Source: Paralvinella palmiformis
Taxonomy: Eukaryota > Annelida > Polychaeta > Terebellida > Alvinellidae
Direction of reading: 5' to 3'
Assembly: GCA_025642065.1 (NCBI GenBank)
Contig: JAODUP010001132.1
Coordinates: 93,501-157,500, forward strand
Length of the DNA: 64,000 nt
In this document: positions 58,410 through 64,000 of the stretch, piece after piece
Numbering within the stretch: the stretch's first letter is position 1
Layout: the number at the start of each line of letters is the position of its first letter
Program-made: the position numbers and the translations under genes
Notes under the pieces: generated by a model
What the model was told of the DNA's origin: nothing
Seen by the model: only the letters and a program-made list of their open reading frames with translations
Databases searched by the model: none

Positions 58410-60485
58410 CTTATTACTGCTAAAATATTTAAAAAAGAATTATGGAAATAAAGAGTTACTGACAATTCTTATTATCGCCCATACTATAACCATGCATTAT
58501 GTTTTGTTTCAGCACCTAAGCCTAGGCTATCAATCAATTTAATCAAGTTTAATGCCACCTAAGGGACAATTTTACCTGTTACCAGTGATCACGTAATACA
58601 TATAAGCACAGGTTATTATATTTCACTTGATATTAATTTGCATTAAACATGATTTTCATTGAAATGTTTTTTCACTATTGCCATCAAATCAATATGGCAC
58701 AATCATGAGGCAAGCAAATACTATATACGTAGCGATAATAATGATGACATGGCGACGTATAACTTACTGTGTGGGCCATATCTACACTTCTGGAACTTGT
58801 ATAACAGATGTTGTCTTTGTACGATGACACAGGTTGATGCTAGGTAAAGAAAACAGGACTGCTGAAATCGAAAATGTAACAAATTTAACTAGCATAATTA
58901 TATGACAGATGGAGAGATTGAGTCTCTGACTTGTGTTTATGCTTTCTCTACTCCTATTGGCACAGCATAGTGTTTACCATAAAAGCTCCATTCACATGGA
59001 TGTGCATGTTGATGAAGAAATGAAAACGGTATCTAATGGATAAATGAAATACCAAGAGTTTGGACATAGATCACACAGTCACTCTTACCTCACTTCGTCA
59101 TCTGTATGTTTGTAACATATAATCCATTATTATAATATACATTATGTAGATAATGCAATAATATAATGGGTTTTAGTTGTTATGTACGCATCATTGAATT
59201 CTGCCATCCATCAGATTTGTTTTCTCCACTGTCCAAATAAATGACAAACCTAACGATTCCCAAAGTTTGTTCTGTTTGCACAGCTGATAGAACGTTTGCA
59301 GAACTAATAATTGGTTGAAATGCAAATGCTTGTTTGAAAATAGCTAATGTGCTATGACTAATAGATCTCCAGAGTTCCCAAACAATTTGCTACTAAACTA
59401 TGCTCAAAGTATTGTTTCTGATACATATGTCATTTCGGAAACAGTGAATTCAAATATTGTTACTATGGTCATTGCATTTAATAGTAAAACTCTTTTGTTG
59501 ATGTGTTGACTAGTACTAATATGCAATAATTTAATATGCCTTTCTGTCGTGTAGTTATTATTTATAACTTTCTACTTTTGCATGTATGGGTCAATGCTCA
59601 TAGTTCACTGGTCTAATATGGTTTGTGATTTTAATATGTTTGTTACTATTGTATAAACCATTAAAGGAGAGATGTGCTTTATTTATAGTTCAATACCAGC
59701 TTGTTGCCAAGACAGGCAAATGAAATTATTGTTCCCATTTTCTTCAAAAAAGGAAGCAAACATACTTTTGTTTTCATATTTTTCTTTTATTATTTGAACC
59801 TGCAATTAAATCCACTTTGAACTTCTTAGCGATATTAACTATACATACACACGTAATTATGTAAGTTACATTTGTTTAATAGCCAAATAATAATAAAGAT
59901 GTGTATAATGTATACCAAATTTTAGCAGAGAGACGAATGAGCTCCTTATATATGCTGTATCATTTCGGTTGATATGTTTTTTTTTAAATATTCGTACTCA
60001 GTACTTGTTGATTACAAAATGCTAATACTGAACAAACACGGATAGTTATAATTAAAAAAGGTACAAGTTAGTACAAATAAAGTCCAGCTTTTTAATCTAT
60101 GAGAAGAAACTATACAGTTATCAAATAATGGAAAATAATCATTTCGATACAATTTATAAGATCTTTTTTACATATTTTATAATAATTTATAACAATTAAT
60201 TCGAGGAAAAAGATTTGTTCGCAATACACATCTCAAATTTTCAAATATGTTTGCAATATTTCATCATAGCTTATATTGTATTTGCTGTACTTGTCAAATA
60301 AAGCCTATGATGAAAACTGAGTTGCACTTATATTTTGTGAAAATAATCCATTATTTAAATACCTGAGTAATAATTTCTTTGATGTTTAAAAGTGTTGAAT
60401 GAAAACAGAAGACTTTGAAATCTATAAATGATTGTAATGAATTTTGAAGTCCTAATATAGAGATCATTACCCATTCTGATGCTAA
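58410..60485. other. No recognisable feature
   Basis: Two kilobases of AT-rich DNA. Open frames of 60-80 codons (58,303-58,542; 58,659-58,847; 60,351-60,584) have no recognisable motif. The last one runs into the GTTGGATCAACG repeats. Confidence 0.5.
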
Positions 60486-60499
60486 ACCAGTAGGCACCA

Positions 60500-60725
60500 A
60501 ACGTTGGATCAACATTGGATCAACGTTGTCCTTTGACGTTGGATCAATGTTATGAAAATGGTTGGATTTGCAACATTGGATCAACGTTAGGATTTCAATG
60601 TTGGATCAACGTAATATTTACAACATTGGATCAACGTTGGGATTTCAACGTTGGACCAATGTTATGAAATTGGTTGGATTTGAAAATTGGATTAACATAA
60701 TATTTTCAATAGTGGATAACATTAG
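60500..60725. repeat. TTGGATCAACGTT subterminal repeat array
   Basis: About nine copies of (A/G)TTGGATCAA(C/T)(G/A)TT spaced 12-40 bp apart. ACGTTGGATCAACGTT is itself a palindrome-like element (AACGTTG...CAACGTT). It lies at the left end of the putative transposon. Confidence 0.85.
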
Positions 60726-61269
60726 TTTTCATTATGGTTGATGTAAACATATTCAATTGACAACAAGCAAACTGCTTATACAATATATCTTTCATTTATA
60801 CACACATTCACACAAGAAACACAGTAATATATATTCAATATATAGGATTGATATTGTTACTATACCAGCATCATGGTTGCTTGGAATTTAAGGGATTGGT
60901 GTAGTAAGATATATATATATAGCCATATGCAATTACATCCGTTACAAAGAATTTTGGATGAAATTTCATTATGATTAAATCAGCTGCACAATATGACACA
61001 CTCATGATAATTAACAACAGCGGCAATAACACTTTTTCAAAATAAAAAGTGAATTGGCTATTCACCTAGAACATGACAACATACAAGTATGCCAAATTGA
61101 ATTTTATACAATACATCATATAGTAGTCTAATTCACAATCAAATTATATGCCAACACACTAGCACTCTGCTAAAAGTTTGAATTGTTTCATGGATCGCCA
61201 ATCAAAATCGAATAATCTGTTCATCACATTTTACATTATTTTTGTCAAATTATTATTAACATCGCAAAC

Positions 61270-61870
61270 TTTATGAAAGGCATATTCCTCAAAATAAGAA
61301 AAGTGCATAATATGTCCATTGCTGCAAACGTATGAATAATATATATAATACTAGACTCCAGTCCGAAATAAATATATTATCCACCACCCTTATCCTGTAA
61401 CTGTACATGTCTCGGTGTATGCAAAAGAGTGCAAGCATATTTTGGAACACAATGCCAATGTTGTCTAAGGATTCCAATCGCGTCTTGCAAAGCATTTCTT
61501 GTACATGCATTTTTACTGCCCAGTCTGCAAAGTCCCTTCCAATATCAAGCTCTTCATCATCATCATCTGATCAACTCTCAGATCCATAACTAGATATCAC
61601 GTTATCAGATTCCTGATCATTTGTATCACCACTGTCGTTATTAGAATCCTGAATAGTGCTGTCATCTTTGTCATCCACATGACAAGATGAGTCAGTATCA
61701 CCTCTCTCATATACACCACTATGAGCAACATTAGCACCTACTAGTATATTGGCTTCATAATTATCTGTGCTATTAGCTTCAGCAAGAGTCAGTACTTCAG
61801 CTTGATGCTTTCTTCATCTTTTCAAGTAGGCGATGTCGTAATATCCTGTTTGGACCTAGGAATACATGTA
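61270..61870 (-). pseudogene. Decayed acidic transposon-type protein, unidentified
   Basis: From about 61,870 on the minus strand a mostly open frame reads YYDIAYLKR, a stop, RKHQAEVLTLAEANSTDN, then a Ser/Asp-rich stretch (DTDSSCHVDDKDDSTIQDSN and so on), one stop, then SDDDDEELDIGRDFADWAVK. A basic N-terminus, an acidic linker and a LxxDFAxWAV helix recall the N-terminal regions of uncharacterised transposon proteins in invertebrates. This is recall of a pattern and not a verified match. Its position inside the inverted ends supports a transposon origin. The two in-frame stops mean it is dead or wrongly assembled. Confidence 0.4.
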
Positions 61871-61923
61871 CCATTATGAACATTTAAACTTTGTACATAC
61901 GTGTCAATGGGTGGGGAGGCATG

Positions 61924-62172
61924 CGTACTGTAAAACTATTACTTATTTTCTGCCTTTTAATTGGCTACTTTAACATAGGCGACCAACAGCAAAAATTAAT
62001 GGGAGCGAATATTTATTTGGTTTATGCTGAAAATAGCGAGAACGTTGTAACAAAATGTTTCCTTGATCATCATGGATGGCTCACGAAAATAAATGGCTGC
62101 AAATATGCAATGAAGGAACCAGTGGACTTTTGTTCGAGTCAGCGACATGATATTAAATTTAAAACGAAATGA
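61924..62172 (+). CDS. Small open frame with signal-peptide-like start, unrecognised
   Basis: From the ATG at 61,924 the 82-residue frame starts MRTVKLLLIFCLLIGYFNIG, which has a basic N-terminus and a hydrophobic core like a secretion signal. It contains four cysteines after that and ends FKTK. An upstream in-frame ATG at 61,891 would spoil the signal. It lies within the putative transposon, opposite in direction to the acidic protein, and nothing upstream looks like a promoter. It may be a chance frame. No function is proposed. Confidence 0.2.
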   Translation, partial: RTVKLLLIFCLLIGYFNIGDQQQKLMGANIYLVYAENSENVVTKCFLDHHGWLTKINGCKYAMKEPVDFCSSQRHDIKFKTK

Positions 62173-62741
62173 TAGGTTTTAACCATGCAGCTTAATTTTA
62201 CTTCGACAATATCAAAGGTCATGGTGCCAAATGAAAGCCTGTAACCAACTTTGTATAAGTCATCTAGTATCTACAATATTCAATTAGATTAGTACTAACC
62301 TTTTGGCTCATAATATCCATATGAAGCATTTCTGAGATATAGGGCATAATAAGCATTTTTTATTTACAGACACTCCCCCACTGATTCACTAAACACAGGA
62401 TTTTTATGTTCTGGTCTAAACAAAAATCCAGCCCTTCCCTAGAGGTCAAATGGTCGCTCCCCAACTTTAACATTATAACAATAACATCTCAATTACAATA
62501 CCTAGCGACGCGTAGACACGCATGCTGAGTGATTGAAGTCCGACAACTCGATCGATCAATATTCAACAAAAGAAATGATATTTCAAGAAACTATACGCAG
62601 CATCATGTTTCATGACAATTCATATTACTAAATACACCAGTTTGGTAGAACTTATTTGCATATTTACCAGAAAAAGATTCGTCAAGTGTCCTAGAATGTC
62701 TATAGTTTCGAAAAAGATGTCCGCGCTATGTTCAAATAACT

Positions 62742-62744
<3 letters not shown>

Positions 62745-62814
<70 letters not shown>
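62745..62814. repeat. (AT)n microsatellite
   Basis: About 35 AT units within the putative transposon. Confidence 0.95.
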
Positions 62815-62820
<6 letters not shown>

Positions 62821-63212
62821 GGTTCAAATGAGTTAAGAATGGCGTGACGTCAGATTCCGGGGATTGTGGGTTAGATATAGCTAGGCCGCTTGATAGCTGT
62901 AATCAGAGGTGTGGCTTGGTTTTGGGGTGTAATCACCTGATCACGATTTATTTGATCAAATGTATATCAATTAGGTGCGACATTCCACCAAATACCTCCA
63001 TAACAGATATACACACAATAACGGCTTCTCAAATGATAACCTTTAAATAGTAAATTAAATTTGATGGAAAATAAAACATTGATCCAACATCGCAATATCA
63101 TTGTAAATCCAACACGATATAATCCAACCCTGCTACATTGAGTTCGCGTTGTACGACGTCACGAGGTAATACCGACCTATTCCCAACGCTGATCCAACAT
63201 CGGGTGCCTGAT

Positions 63213-64000
63213 GGGAACTGGAAAGTTGACTTTTGTTTGTTATGTACTCATGTAGATTATCACAAAACATAGAACTGGCAATACCATTAACTACATACCC
63301 CAACTGAAGTGTTAATCATAACATCAAAATGATTGTTGGTTGCATAGTTGGTTATTATAATTTTAGAACCTACTGTTAATATTTGATAAAACGATGGAAA
63401 TCTTATTTGATTTAATTGTTGTATTTTTTCACCCATAGTGGTTCAAAAACAGGGTTACAAATCGCGTGATAATAAATCAGATGGTTACATTGCAATATAA
63501 TGACACATCACTAACCGATGGAAAGGTTTATTACTGTACAACAGTAATTATCACAGATATAACACACTTTTAGAACGTGGCATACATTTCTCACACAATC
63601 CAAATAAAAACGTTTAAACAATTATTCTTGCATAAAGTCCCTTATGTATATGCATATGTATGTGTGTGTGTGTGCACGCGCGCGTTTTAGTATTTGTGAC
63701 CTTGTTCTAACCCATATAACCTGAACAAAGATAGATGAAGAGAATTCTTGGAAATTAATCCGCATTAGCTAATTTGCTACATCTGACTTGTGCTATTTGA
63801 GTTGAAAAGTGTAATTTGTGTTTTTTTGTTTTTATATACTAACATTAATCTATTTTTATAAATAATATCATATACATTTTATTTAGGACCTTTGAAATTA
63901 AGAGACACCAAAACAATCAGTTGATATAACCAAAGGTACCTTATAGCGATATCAGATAACAAAGTATACATATATCAAAAACCAATGTACACATATTTCC
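63213..64000. other. No recognisable feature apart from a GT/CG tract
   Basis: AT-rich. 63,659-63,684 has (TG)8 followed by CACGCGCGCG, the third alternating CG tract in the window. No coding motif. Confidence 0.5.

Larger units (their letters stand above)
60489..63212. mobile_element. Putative DNA transposon with inverted GGCACC ends
   Basis: The left end GGCACCAAACGTTGGATCA (60,494-60,512) and the right end TGATCCAACATCGGGTGCC (63,190-63,208) are inverted copies with few mismatches. Inside both ends the core TTGGATCAACGTT is repeated, in opposite orientations: about nine copies at 60,500-60,725 and four or five at 63,076-63,205. The interior encodes the decayed acidic protein at 61,270-61,870 (minus) and includes a late AT array (62,745-62,814). 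No clean target duplication could be fixed, and no catalytic domain was recognised. The superfamily is therefore open; Harbinger/ISL2EU-like elements are candidates. Confidence 0.55.

Noticed and set aside
60500..60725. Regularly spaced direct repeats resembling a CRISPR array
   Set aside because: Spacing is irregular, the repeat is imperfect and about 13 bp long, the genome is eukaryotic, and inverted copies occur at 63.1 kb as in transposon ends.

Overview
The window looks like intergenic DNA from a metazoan nuclear genome. It is strongly AT-rich, has no convincing intact host gene, carries long (AT)n, (CA)n, (AG)n and (ATT)n/(AGT)n microsatellites every few kilobases, and is full of decayed non-LTR retrotransposons (CR1/L2-like and jockey-like), Tc1, pogo and hAT DNA transposons and tRNA-derived SINEs. 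This mix fits a marine invertebrate, perhaps a mollusc, but the clade cannot be fixed from the sequence. Nothing bacterial (operons, Shine-Dalgarno sites, CRISPR arrays) is present. Nearly all reading frames over 60 codons are either microsatellite translations or broken transposon pieces.

The main result is that much of the window is made of a few long, diverged, mutually homologous blocks in a repeated collinear order: E/F (3.8-5.8 kb), A (10.4-12.8), B (24.6-28.4), C (33.1-34.7), D (34.8-36.7), E/F (37.7-38.3), D (39.9-41.8), E/F (41.8-42.5), A (43.7-46.1), B (46.3-49.8), C (50.9-52.8), end of B (52.9-54.0), C (54.0-57.0). I read this as an old tandem segmental duplication that was later inflated by insertions. 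The paralogous blocks act as built-in empty sites. With them I can delimit a 1.1-kb hAT element (4,348-5,454) and a SINE (40,611-40,791), each with target-site duplications. A third insertion (7,930-8,757) is delimited because it interrupts a known satellite unit.

Region by region: 0-3.7 kb holds a decayed CR1/L2-like LINE. 3.8-5.8 kb is block E/F with the hAT insertion. 7.5-9.0 kb is a minus-strand copy of a ~600-bp satellite unit, broken by an element with a 9-bp target duplication and a cluster of promoter-like motifs. 9.7-10.3 kb and 17.0-17.6 kb are inverted copies of a TATA-bearing, LTR-like repeat. 14-24 kb holds LINE fragments, a SINE, more satellite and the pieces of one long minus-strand LINE (ORF1, endonuclease, RT). 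28.4-33.1 kb holds two consecutive, near-full-length but dead CR1/L2-type LINEs. 38.3-39.5 kb is a satellite dimer. 42.9-43.2 kb is a pogo/CENP-B DNA-binding domain. Block C contains Tc1 transposase fossils in all three copies. 58.1 kb is a tRNA SINE whose 3' hairpin and (ATT)n tail match the LINE tails. 60.5-63.2 kb looks like a DNA transposon with inverted GGCACC ends, many copies of a TTGGATCAACGTTG-type repeat and a decayed acidic protein.

All homology statements come from reading the sequence by eye. No percentage identities or database matches were computed.
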